A stretch of DNA of 44,447 nt from JAUSIK01 sp964547875 (GTDB taxonomy: Archaea > Nanobdellota > Nanobdellia > Pacearchaeales > GW2011-AR1), in the NCBI GenBank assembly GCA_964547875.1, contig CAZJPE010000008.1, positions 1 to 44,447 on the forward strand, given 5' to 3'. Below, piece after piece: positions 1 to 7,049 of this stretch. How positions within the stretch are numbered: the first letter of the stretch is position 1; every line of letters begins with the position of its first letter. The translations under genes and the position numbers were made by a program. The notes beneath the pieces are model-generated. The model saw nothing but the letters and a program-made list of their open reading frames with translations. It did not search any database and was not told where the DNA came from.

Positions 1-5
1 AACTC

Positions 6-34
6 CTATTTCCCGAAATATTTGCGGGAAATAG
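6..34. promoter_or_regulatory. 29-bp dyad upstream of the Xer recombinase gene (dif-like or operator)
   Basis: Two perfect 10-bp inverted arms (ctatttcccg at 6-15, cgggaaatag at 25-34) flank a 9-nt AT centre. Positions 7-34 also divide as 11-6-11, the architecture of a Xer/dif site, and a Xer-type recombinase gene begins 55 bp downstream. It could instead be a recombinase operator, or the terminator hairpin of a gene lying left of the window. Function is inferred from symmetry and position only. Confidence 0.45.
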
Positions 35-54
35 TATAAAAACATGATTTTACG

Positions 55-67
55 AAAGATTTATAAG
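55..67 (+). promoter_or_regulatory. TATA box of the xerA-topA operon
   Basis: The sequence aaagatttataag is centred about 27 nt before the ATG at 89. This is the spacing expected for a leaderless archaeal transcript starting at or next to the ATG, and it supports that start codon. Confidence 0.6.
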
Positions 68-88
68 ATTCATTTTTCTATAAATTAA

Positions 89-889
89 ATGGACAAAATG
101 CTTTCTTCTCAAGAGAAATACGAACTTATTGGTGAACTTATAAAAGAAATTAAACTAAGAAAATACTCATATCAGACAGGCAAACGCTACATAGATATTG
201 TTAAAAAATTCCTAAAATCAGGCAAAGAACCAAAAGAGTTTTTACTTTCTTATTCAGCTAAAAGTGAGTCTACTATGCGCTCTGTTTATTTTGCTTTACA
301 ATTCTTTTATAAAAATGCCCTAAACGAAAAGTTAAAAGAAGAAATTCCACTTGCTAAAAAGAGTCTAAAATTGCCTACTATCTTAAACAAATCAGAAATA
401 AACTCTCTTCTTGAGGTAACTAAAAACATTAAGCACAAGCTTGCAATTATGCTTCTTTATTATGCAGGATTAAGAGTTAGTGAAGTCAGAAATCTTAAAT
501 GGGATGATATAGATTTTGAAAGAAGTCTTATTCATATCAAAAAAGCTAAAGGAAACAGGGACAGAGTCATATTCTTTCATAAAGCATTAATAACGACACT
601 AGAAAATTATGGCCTAAAAAAATCAGGCTTGATTTTAATGTCAGAAAGAGGAAAAAATTACGATGAAAGAACTATACAAATGATTGTAAAGAATGCTGTA
701 AAAAAAGCAAATATCAGAAAAAAAGCTAGTTGCCACACTTTAAGGCATAGTTTCGCAACCCATTTACTAGAAGCCGGTGTAGACATAAGGTACATTCAAG
801 AATTATTAGGTCATAAAAACCTACAAACAACTCAGATCTATACTCATGTAGCAAACAAAGATATAAAAAACCTTGCTAATCTGATTTAA
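89..889 (+). CDS. xerA: Tyrosine recombinase, XerA/XerC-D type
   Basis: Site-specific DNA recombinase of the tyrosine (lambda integrase) family, 266 aa, the usual length of archaeal XerA. An N-terminal SAM-like core-binding domain covers roughly residues 1-95 and the catalytic domain about 105-266. All catalytic residues are visible: R129 in GLRVSEV, H216 and R219 in CHTLRHSF, H242 in LLGHKN, and Y251 in QIYTHV. XerA family proteins resolve chromosome dimers at dif, but a mobile-element integrase cannot be excluded from sequence alone. The TATA box at 55-67 supports a leaderless start. It is followed after 1 nt by topA, so the two are probably co-transcribed. A strong dyad at 6-34 lies directly upstream. 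Confidence 0.9.
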   Translation: MDKMLSSQEKYELIGELIKEIKLRKYSYQTGKRYIDIVKKFLKSGKEPKEFLLSYSAKSESTMRSVYFALQFFYKNALNEKLKEEIPLAKKSLKLPTILNKSEINSLLEVTKNIKHKLAIMLLYYAGLRVSEVRNLKWDDIDFERSLIHIKKAKGNRDRVIFFHKALITTLENYGLKKSGLILMSERGKNYDERTIQMIVKNAVKKANIRKKASCHTLRHSFATHLLEAGVDIRYIQELLGHKNLQTTQIYTHVANKDIKNLANLI

Positions 890-890
890 A

Positions 891-3113
891 ATGCCAGTCA
901 AAGAATACATTCCAATAGGAGATGCAAAACTTGTTGTTGAAAAAGAAGTCAAGGAAAAACCTACAACAGCAGAGCTTACGACAATTGAAAAGCCTGGCAA
1001 GCCTGTTCCAGCATCACAGTTAAATGAAAGGCCCAAAAAAAAATCTCAACGCTCTAAAAAACCAAAAGCAGAAGCATCAGAAATAAAAAATCCAAAGCCA
1101 GACGCAATATTAATAATAACTGAAAAACCGCAGGCAGCAGAGAAGATTGCCTATGCTTTAGGAAATCCTAAAAAGAGTTATGAAAACAGAGCTTCATATT
1201 TTGAACTCTTCAAAGACGGAAAAAAAATAATAGTCGCTTCTGCAGTAGGGCATTTATTTAATCTCACATATGTCGCAGGACAAAAAGGCTGGCCAATATT
1301 TAATCTAGAATGGGTGCCTTCCTATTTATCAAAAAACGCCGCATTTACAAAATCTTATTTTGATTTATTAACAAAACTATCAAAAAAAGCGCAAGACATA
1401 ATAATAGCCATGGATTATGATATAGAAGGCGAAGTAATTGGCTGGAATGTATTGAGATTCATATGCAGGAAAAACACGGCGAGAAGAATGAAATATTCTA
1501 CATTGACAAAAAACGAATTAATAAGGGCCTATGAAAATTCTCTTCCTGAATTGGACTGGGGCCAGGCTTATGCGGGAGAAACCCGTCATATTCTAGACTG
1601 GCTTTACGGAATTAATTTATCAAGAGCATTAATGTCTGCAATAAAAACGCTCGGCTCATTTAAAATCCTGTCAATTGGCAGGGTTCAGGGCCCTGCACTT
1701 AAAATAATAGTTGACAGAGAACGCGAAATAGAAAATTTCAAACCAGTGCCATTTTGGGAAGTTCTGGCCATTGCAGATAAAATAGAGTTCAAGCATCCCA
1801 AAGATATCTTTGACAAAAATGAATTGGAAAAATTCAAGGATATTAAAGAGGCATATGCAGAAACAAAAAACACTGAAGAGCGTATTATTCCGCCTCATCC
1901 ATTTGACTTGACAACATTGCAAAGGGAAGCATACAGGTTTCATAACATTAGCCCCTCACAAACTCTCGCAATAGCGCAAAAACTTTACCTAGATGGCTTG
2001 ATTTCATATCCAAGAACTTCATCACAGAAAATTCCTCCTTCAATAGAGCCAAAAAAAATTCTTAAAGAACTGGAAAGACATTTCCCGCAATATACAAAAC
2101 TAGCAGTTCGTCCTAGTCCTATTGAAGGTAAAAAATCAGACCCCGCACATCCATCAATATATCCAACAGGCGAGTTTAAACCCCTTTCAGCTAATGAGCA
2201 AAAGCTCTATGAATTAATTGTAAAAAGGTTCATTTCCACATTCTCTCCTGACGCAATAACATTAAACAAGAGAATAAAATTAACAGCAAATAAAAACAAC
2301 GAGAGCATAATATTCACAAATTCCGGGCTTAAAATAAAAGAAAAAGGCTGGACAAAGATTTATCCGGCGATATTAATAGAAAAAGACCTCCCTGATTTAA
2401 ATGGAAAAATAAAAATAGACAAAATAGAATTTCCAGAAAAAGAAACACAGCCTCCTAAAAGATATACTCCAGCTTCTCTGATAACAACATTAGAGAAAAA
2501 AAATCTCGGAACAAAAACAACTCGTAGTCTCATCATAGAAACGCTTTTTGATAGGGGCTATTTAGACGGAAAGAGCATTGAAGCAACTAAGTTGGGCATG
2601 AAACTAATTGAAGCATTAGAAAAGCATTCTCCAATAATTATAGACGAAAATCTAACAAGAAAAATGGAGGAAGAGATTGATTCCATACTATCAGCAAAAG
2701 CCAATCTACAGCAAAAAGAAAAAGAGATAATAAATAAAGCAGAGCGCATAATTACAGATATTTCAAAAGAATTTAAATCCAAAGAATCAAAGATAGGAAA
2801 AAAGCTATTAGAAGGAATTGAGGAAAAAAGAAAGGAAGATTATGAAAATAATATTCTCGTTCAATGTCCGACATGCAAGCAAGGAAATCTAAGAGTACTT
2901 TATTCAAAAAAAACACAGCGCTCTTTCGTGGCATGCTCAAACTATCCGAATTGCACTCAAACTTATAATTTGCCTCCAAATTCTTTAATTAAAAGATCAG
3001 GAAAAATTTGTGAATCCTGCAATTTCCCAAAACTCCTTTCCATAAAAAAAGCCATGCGCCCCTGGGAATTTTGTTTTAATCCGAATTGTCCGACACGACA
3101 GCAAAAACAATAA
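891..3113 (+). CDS. topA: DNA topoisomerase I (type IA), archaeal
   Basis: Type IA topoisomerase that relaxes negative supercoils through a transient 5'-phosphotyrosine break. The TOPRIM domain starts near residue 73 (LIITEKPQAAEKIA) and carries the metal-binding DYDIEGE motif near residue 175. The active-site tyrosine is Y373 in ISYPRTSS. Two C-terminal zinc-binding segments follow, one with CPTC/CSNYPNC and one with CESC/CFNPNC. At 740 aa it is slightly long because of a low-complexity Lys/Pro/Glu-rich extension of about 70 residues before TOPRIM. No internal Met lies just before the domain, so the ATG at 891 is kept. It lies 1 nt after xerA, an operon joining recombination and topology functions. 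Confidence 0.95.
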   Translation: MPVKEYIPIGDAKLVVEKEVKEKPTTAELTTIEKPGKPVPASQLNERPKKKSQRSKKPKAEASEIKNPKPDAILIITEKPQAAEKIAYALGNPKKSYENRASYFELFKDGKKIIVASAVGHLFNLTYVAGQKGWPIFNLEWVPSYLSKNAAFTKSYFDLLTKLSKKAQDIIIAMDYDIEGEVIGWNVLRFICRKNTARRMKYSTLTKNELIRAYENSLPELDWGQAYAGETRHILDWLYGINLSRALMSAIKTLGSFKILSIGRVQGPALKIIVDREREIENFKPVPFWEVLAIADKIEFKHPKDIFDKNELEKFKDIKEAYAETKNTEERIIPPHPFDLTTLQREAYRFHNISPSQTLAIAQKLYLDGLISYPRTSSQKIPPSIEPKKILKELERHFPQYTKLAVRPSPIEGKKSDPAHPSIYPTGEFKPLSANEQKLYELIVKRFISTFSPDAITLNKRIKLTANKNNESIIFTNSGLKIKEKGWTKIYPAILIEKDLPDLNGKIKIDKIEFPEKETQPPKRYTPASLITTLEKKNLGTKTTRSLIIETLFDRGYLDGKSIEATKLGMKLIEALEKHSPIIIDENLTRKMEEEIDSILSAKANLQQKEKEIINKAERIITDISKEFKSKESKIGKKLLEGIEEKRKEDYENNILVQCPTCKQGNLRVLYSKKTQRSFVACSNYPNCTQTYNLPPNSLIKRSGKICESCNFPKLLSIKKAMRPWEFCFNPNCPTRQQKQ

Positions 3114-3120
3114 CACAATA

Positions 3121-3131
3121 ATTTTTATAAG
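3121..3131 (+). promoter_or_regulatory. TATA box before a 34-aa ORF
   Basis: The sequence atttttataag is centred about 26 nt before the ATG at 3153, the same geometry as the other leaderless promoters in this window. It suggests the short ORF is transcribed. Confidence 0.4.
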
Positions 3132-3152
3132 TTATCTAAACATTAAGCTTAA

Positions 3153-3257
3153 ATGAGCATGCAAAACTATGAAGAGCAAAGATATATTTTCAAAGATAAA
3201 AAGGAAAAGTTATTATTAGAAATCAAGATCCATAGTAGGAGGGATGGAGGCATATAA
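3153..3257 (+). CDS. Hypothetical 34-aa peptide
   Basis: A short reading frame, beginning MSMQNYEEQRYIFK and ending IHSRRDGGI, lies in the gap between topA and the convergent Ntn hydrolase gene. The protein is charged with no membrane segment. I recognise no family. Support comes only from the TATA box at 3121-3131 placed at the right distance. It may be a genuine microprotein or the residue of a degraded gene. Confidence 0.3.
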   Translation: MSMQNYEEQRYIFKDKKEKLLLEIKIHSRRDGGI

Positions 3258-3300
3258 ATGAGAGGTTTGTCATCATAGAACTGCTCCACAGCGAATTTAA

Positions 3301-4311
3301 CTACAATTTATACGCCCTATACCCATTCTTGCACGGATTTCCGTGCGCTATAAGCATCTTCATTCTCTTAATGTCAATTATTACAGAAGCAATCGTCGCC
3401 CATTTTACATCTTTTTTAGAATGCCTACATATAGAATCAGGGAAGTTCCTATGGTCTGAAAGTATTTTTTTAATCAAATTAATATTTTTATCATTAGTAT
3501 TTTCCAAAATCTCGCTTACTCTATTATATCGAAGTAGAGAATTTTTATAATGCTCACCTTTCAATTTCAAAGGGTGATTTGTATGCACAAACCAATCTTT
3601 CTTTATTTCTATAACTGCAGATTTGTTCAGTGAGTTCTCAACATCAACAACCTTGTTCCTCGAAACAATCATTGAATTCATCCCCATCTCGCGCGGCTTT
3701 ACCATTAAGTCACTTACTGCCTCTTTCACATTTTTTGCATCAGCCATGGTTCTTAGCATAAGCGCCTCTGGTATTCCGAGTTTATGCGTTATATAAAGAG
3801 AATTTCCAGTAAACGCAATCCCTGCAGAATTAAGAGAAGCTACTATAAACTGTGGAGGCCCTAAATATGATAAAAATAAAACATCTGGCTTGTCTCTCTG
3901 CTTTAATTTTAGAATGTATAACTTATCAAGAAAATCATCAGTCCAATCTTCATTATGCCCAAGGTAAACATTATCTTTAATTTTCAAATAAAATGTTGTG
4001 CACTTACTTGTAAAATCTGCAATCTCGTCCTCAAAATTCAATGCAAAATACTCGTCAAAACTCACTCCAGCTCCATCAGTCACGCCTTTTATCTCGTTTA
4101 TGTAATGCGTATATTCCTTCTGGCATAAAGCCAATAGTTTCCTGCTTCGCCTTATAAAATATTCAAATGGCCTGCCTGTAATTGAAGAATATTTTTTCTT
4201 GCTTACATCAATTAATCTCTCTATCTGACTTTTACAGCGCTGGCCAATTTTATATCCCGCATTATAATTCGTATCACTCGCCTCTATAAAAGGAATTTCT
4301 CGCTTTTTCAT
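3301..4311 (-). CDS. C45 family / acyl-CoA:6-APA acyltransferase-like Ntn hydrolase
   Basis: Resembles the IAT / carcinine hydrolase (peptidase C45) family of N-terminal nucleophile hydrolases, which cleave or transfer amide-linked acyl groups. Family landmarks are an AGYKIGQ start, ALNFEDEIADF before a candidate nucleophile Cys near residue 104 (SKCTTF), GHNEDW soon after, and HTNHPLK in the last third. In autoprocessed family members the Cys becomes the N terminus after cleavage; whether that happens here is unknown. Length (336 aa) fits the family. No signal peptide is seen, so it is probably cytoplasmic. It follows the msrC gene on the same strand after 4 nt and is probably co-transcribed with it. 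The natural substrate cannot be told from the sequence. Confidence 0.8.
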   Translation of the reverse strand: MKKREIPFIEASDTNYNAGYKIGQRCKSQIERLIDVSKKKYSSITGRPFEYFIRRSRKLLALCQKEYTHYINEIKGVTDGAGVSFDEYFALNFEDEIADFTSKCTTFYLKIKDNVYLGHNEDWTDDFLDKLYILKLKQRDKPDVLFLSYLGPPQFIVASLNSAGIAFTGNSLYITHKLGIPEALMLRTMADAKNVKEAVSDLMVKPREMGMNSMIVSRNKVVDVENSLNKSAVIEIKKDWFVHTNHPLKLKGEHYKNSLLRYNRVSEILENTNDKNINLIKKILSDHRNFPDSICRHSKKDVKWATIASVIIDIKRMKMLIAHGNPCKNGYRAYKL

Positions 4312-4315
4312 AAAG

Positions 4316-4837
4316 TCAAGCCTCTTTCTCCAATAAAATAGGCAGAAGCTCTTCTAAGTATTTCCTATCAATCTCGTCAAACGCATTTAATGCAGTAGAA
4401 TCGACATCAAATACAGCAATTATTCTGCCCTGACTATCTAACAAAGGCGAAACTATCTCTGAATTAGATCTCTCATCGCAGGCAATATGTCCTGGAAACT
4501 TATGCACATCTGGCACAATAACAGTTTCTTTTTTTCTCGCAGATGTCCCGCAAACACCGCTATAACCAATATTCGGGCAAGCCGTGCTGCCTTGATAGGG
4601 TCCTATAATCATCTCATTCTCCTCGGCAAAATAAAATCCACACCAAGAATAATGAGGCATAATATCTTTCAGCACAGAAGCCATTGTAGCCATCCTCGGC
4701 ACAACGCTGTCAACATCCTTAATCCTCTCTTTTATCTCGGCTATTGCCATTTCGTATAGTTCACTTTTCTTTGTATTATTAGGAATAACAATTCTTAAAC
4801 TCGCTTTTCCTATTCCTTCATGCGGAACATGAGTCAT
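4316..4837 (-). CDS. msrC: Free methionine-(R)-sulfoxide reductase (GAF domain)
   Basis: GAF-fold enzyme that reduces free Met-R-sulfoxide using cysteine chemistry. The family signatures are in order: WCGFYF, GPYQGSTACPNI, GVCGTSARK, VPDVHKFPGHIACDERSNSEIVSPL, and a final FDVDST. The three cysteines corresponding to the catalytic and resolving set of E. coli fRMsr (YebR) are all present (TAC, GVC, IAC). Length 173 aa is close to the usual ~165. It heads a minus-strand pair with the C45 hydrolase and is divergent from a second GAF protein at 4942. A TATA-like gtatttaaattt lies about 38 nt upstream on the minus strand. Confidence 0.9.
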   Translation of the reverse strand: MTHVPHEGIGKASLRIVIPNNTKKSELYEMAIAEIKERIKDVDSVVPRMATMASVLKDIMPHYSWCGFYFAEENEMIIGPYQGSTACPNIGYSGVCGTSARKKETVIVPDVHKFPGHIACDERSNSEIVSPLLDSQGRIIAVFDVDSTALNAFDEIDRKYLEELLPILLEKEA

Positions 4838-4905
4838 TTTAGCTAAACCCTTAAAAACGAGAGAATATCAAATTTAAATACATTTCTAATAAAAGCACAT
4901 ATACT

Positions 4906-4920
4906 AAATATTTATATATA
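4906..4920 (+). promoter_or_regulatory. TATA box of the GAF-like gene
   Basis: The sequence aaatatttatatata is centred about 28 nt before the ATG at 4942. The intergenic gap of about 100 bp also carries the divergent msrC promoter. Confidence 0.5.
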
Positions 4921-4941
4921 TCTTACAACTTAAAAAATTAT

Positions 4942-5547
4942 ATGAAAATGTCACAGGAATCAAAAACCAGAATGTATGATTTAGAAAATAGGCTTTATTC
5001 AATGAGAGGCCAAATCTATCGGACGGAAATTGCCACAATATTTAATTCTACCCTAAAAGACGAATTTGAAAAAGCAAATCTAAAGCCAGTTTTCGTAGGG
5101 CAATATTTTATTGACCCAAAAGATAATGAGAAAGTAAGAGTGCTATGCCATCAAGGTACAGATGCCTGCTCGCCGATACCGACTGAAAGAGGAGGAGTTA
5201 TATGGCGGGCAATAAGAACGGGCGTTGACCAATATGTTAAAGATGTAACAAAAGACAGAGAGCATGTCGGATGCGATCCTAATATGCAAGGCTCAGAATT
5301 AGTCCTGCTTTCTTGGTCAGACCCTTATAAAAATATAGAATTAGGAGGGCACTCAGTTCCATTAGGAGTTTTAGATATAGATTTAAATATAAAAGATGCG
5401 CTATCAATGGAAGAAATAGAAAGATTAAGAAAGCTCTGGGATGTGTATGGAAAAAAAGTATTTCCAGGCGAGCCCGAATTCTTGCCGGGAAAATTTATCT
5501 CAATCTCAAAATATATTCAGGTATCTCATAGAATAAATGTCGCATAA
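4942..5547 (+). CDS. Divergent GAF-domain protein related to free-Met-sulfoxide reductase
   Basis: A 201-aa protein that follows the fRMsr plan but is strongly diverged. It has VGQYFIDPKD where fRMsr has WCGFYF, then QGTDACSPIPTERGGVIWRA, DVTKDREHVGCDPNMQGSELVLL, and LGVLDIDLN near the end. The first and last family cysteines align (DAC, VGC), but the middle one is replaced in GGVIW. It may therefore be a reductase with altered chemistry or a ligand-sensing GAF protein. It is divergent from msrC, which suggests a related redox role. A second ATG at 4948 is possible, but the TATA spacing favours 4942. The C-terminal ~40 residues are not typical of the family. Confidence 0.6.
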   Translation: MKMSQESKTRMYDLENRLYSMRGQIYRTEIATIFNSTLKDEFEKANLKPVFVGQYFIDPKDNEKVRVLCHQGTDACSPIPTERGGVIWRAIRTGVDQYVKDVTKDREHVGCDPNMQGSELVLLSWSDPYKNIELGGHSVPLGVLDIDLNIKDALSMEEIERLRKLWDVYGKKVFPGEPEFLPGKFISISKYIQVSHRINVA

Positions 5548-5549
5548 GT

Positions 5550-5975
5550 TTAGCTATTTAGATAAACTATGCCGCTATTCTTCCTGATTAAATTATCTCC
5601 TTTTTTTACATCTCCTGTGACATTTAAAACTGGCAAAGCAATTGCATAATTCACATCATCCATCCTTAAATATACAGAACTCTCAACAATATTAATCTCG
5701 TAATCAATCGCTTCGATATTATTTGGCAAAATAAAATTTCTTACATATCCATCACTAGACGCAGTTGCAAGAGCAATCTCATCCTGAACGCTAAGAGTAA
5801 TGTCCCTAGCTGAAATCTCTATTTTCCTCCTGACATTATCCGCTATATTCATCTGAATTGCAAGAAGGAATGTCACAAAGAAAAATAAAACAACTCCAAC
5901 AAGTACAAAAAACTCAATTGACGATTGCGCTTTTTTATCCATACAATATTTTATCAATCTCCTAGCTCCATCCAA
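5550..5975 (-). CDS. Type IV pilin-like protein (minor pilin)
   Basis: Small secreted protein with an archaeal class III signal peptide: a short basic head, then KKAQSSIEFFVLVGVVLFFFVTFLLAI, where cleavage would fall before the QSSIEF stretch (residues about 15-20). A C-terminal beta-rich domain of about 100 residues follows. The Met at 5942 (MDKKAQ) gives the typical short leader and may be the real start; the longer frame from 5975 adds 11 residues. It follows another pilin after 5 nt on the same strand and is probably co-transcribed with it. It is likely processed by an archaeal prepilin peptidase and assembled by the motor encoded at 7042-11216. Confidence 0.7.
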   Translation of the reverse strand: MDGARRLIKYCMDKKAQSSIEFFVLVGVVLFFFVTFLLAIQMNIADNVRRKIEISARDITLSVQDEIALATASSDGYVRNFILPNNIEAIDYEINIVESSVYLRMDDVNYAIALPVLNVTGDVKKGDNLIRKNSGIVYLNS

Positions 5976-5980
5976 CTAAA

Positions 5981-6391
5981 TTACCCCTCGCTCCAAACAA
6001 CACCATTTTCAAGAGCGACAATGCTGATGCTTTTCGCTCCCTCGTTATTGCTTATAGTTCCTTGAATAGGAACCTTGCTTGTGAATCCAATCCTTGATTT
6101 TCCGCTTGTACTGGAAATATTAAAAACCAATTCATTCCCAATTATTTCTATTCCCTCTATCCCATCAGGAAGATAAGCAACAATGGTTGCTCTTGAAGGC
6201 TCTCCTGAATAATAGACGCTCTCTGAACTTGATATCAATTTATTCGCAAAATTCTGAAGCTGGTTGAATTTAATCCTGTCTCTTGTCTGATTGGAATAAA
6301 ACAAGCTGACTGCCAAAGTGCTGATAATTAGGAACACTATAAATCCTACAGTAATCAGATATTCTGTGCTGATTTGTCCTCTTCTCATCAT
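5981..6391 (-). CDS. Type IV pilin-like protein (minor pilin)
   Basis: A 136-aa protein starting MMRRGQISTEYLITVGF, a textbook class III signal peptide: a basic cluster, G just before the cleavage site, and Q-S-T-E-Y at the mature N terminus with Glu at mature position 5 or nearby. A single hydrophobic helix and a Ser/Gly-rich beta domain follow. It is the first gene of a two-pilin minus-strand unit and is divergent from the motor operon at 6528. The 136-bp divergent region contains minus-strand TATA-like sequence (6455-6480) and a plus-strand TATA at 6491-6503. Confidence 0.75.
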   Translation of the reverse strand: MMRRGQISTEYLITVGFIVFLIISTLAVSLFYSNQTRDRIKFNQLQNFANKLISSSESVYYSGEPSRATIVAYLPDGIEGIEIIGNELVFNISSTSGKSRIGFTSKVPIQGTISNNEGAKSISIVALENGVVWSEG

Positions 6392-6490
6392 TTCTCCACT
6401 TGCCTTAGCAATCCTCGGTTTCCTTGAAGTTTCTAAATCTTCTTTTTAACAAGATTTATAAAATAAATCAACTATATAAAAATAGGAAAA

Positions 6491-6503
6491 AAGATATTTA
6501 AAG
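6491..6503 (+). promoter_or_regulatory. TATA box of the pilus motor operon
   Basis: The sequence aagatatttaaag is centred about 31 nt before the ATG at 6528. It is the likely promoter for the chain 6528-11216, where gaps are short or genes overlap. Confidence 0.5.
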
Positions 6504-6527
6504 GTTCTTACTTAAGGAATAGAAACA

Positions 6528-7049
6528 ATGATGCAGAAAAAGAGGCTATTTGGAATATTGATATCTATTCTTATAATAATAACAATTCTACATCAGACAT
6601 TGCAATTTGCTGTTTTCGGGACAGGAATATCTGGCTTTTATGAAACAGGAATATCAGGATTATCTGTAGGTAAATTTCGTTTAGGAGAAGAGCTGAGAAA
6701 AAACTCTCAAACAGCATCGCCCATATCAAAAATAGTTCTAATAATAGAATGGAGTCTGCTTATTGCAGCGTTAATCTTCATCTTTGTCAGGAATAAAATT
6801 ACTGCAAAAAAAGAGATAGAAGAAGTAGAATCCCCGCAGAAATACAAGAAATCGGAAAGAAGCACAGAAATAGACATGCTTTATAGCATGCTAAAAGAGA
6901 AAAAACATCTTAGATTATCAACAATTGCTAAAGTTTTCAATATATCAAAAAAAGTTGCTATGGGCTGGGTAAAAACTCTGGAATATGGAAATCTCGTCAC
7001 AATTAATTATCCAAAATTCGGCGACCCTGAAATAATCTTAAATGAGTAA
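6528..7049 (+). CDS. Membrane-anchored winged-helix protein of the pilus operon
   Basis: A 173-aa protein with an N-terminal membrane segment (residues about 6-32), a ~45-residue loop, a second membrane segment (about 68-88), and a C-terminal winged-helix-like domain of about 65 residues (EIDMLYSMLKEKKHLRLSTIAKVFNISKKVAMGWVKTLE). Both termini should be cytosolic. Its stop overlaps the ATPase start by 8 nt, indicating translational coupling. The wHTH may bind DNA as a membrane-tethered regulator or simply mediate docking to the ATPase. No precise family is recognised. Confidence 0.6.
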   Translation: MMQKKRLFGILISILIIITILHQTLQFAVFGTGISGFYETGISGLSVGKFRLGEELRKNSQTASPISKIVLIIEWSLLIAALIFIFVRNKITAKKEIEEVESPQKYKKSERSTEIDMLYSMLKEKKHLRLSTIAKVFNISKKVAMGWVKTLEYGNLVTINYPKFGDPEIILNE

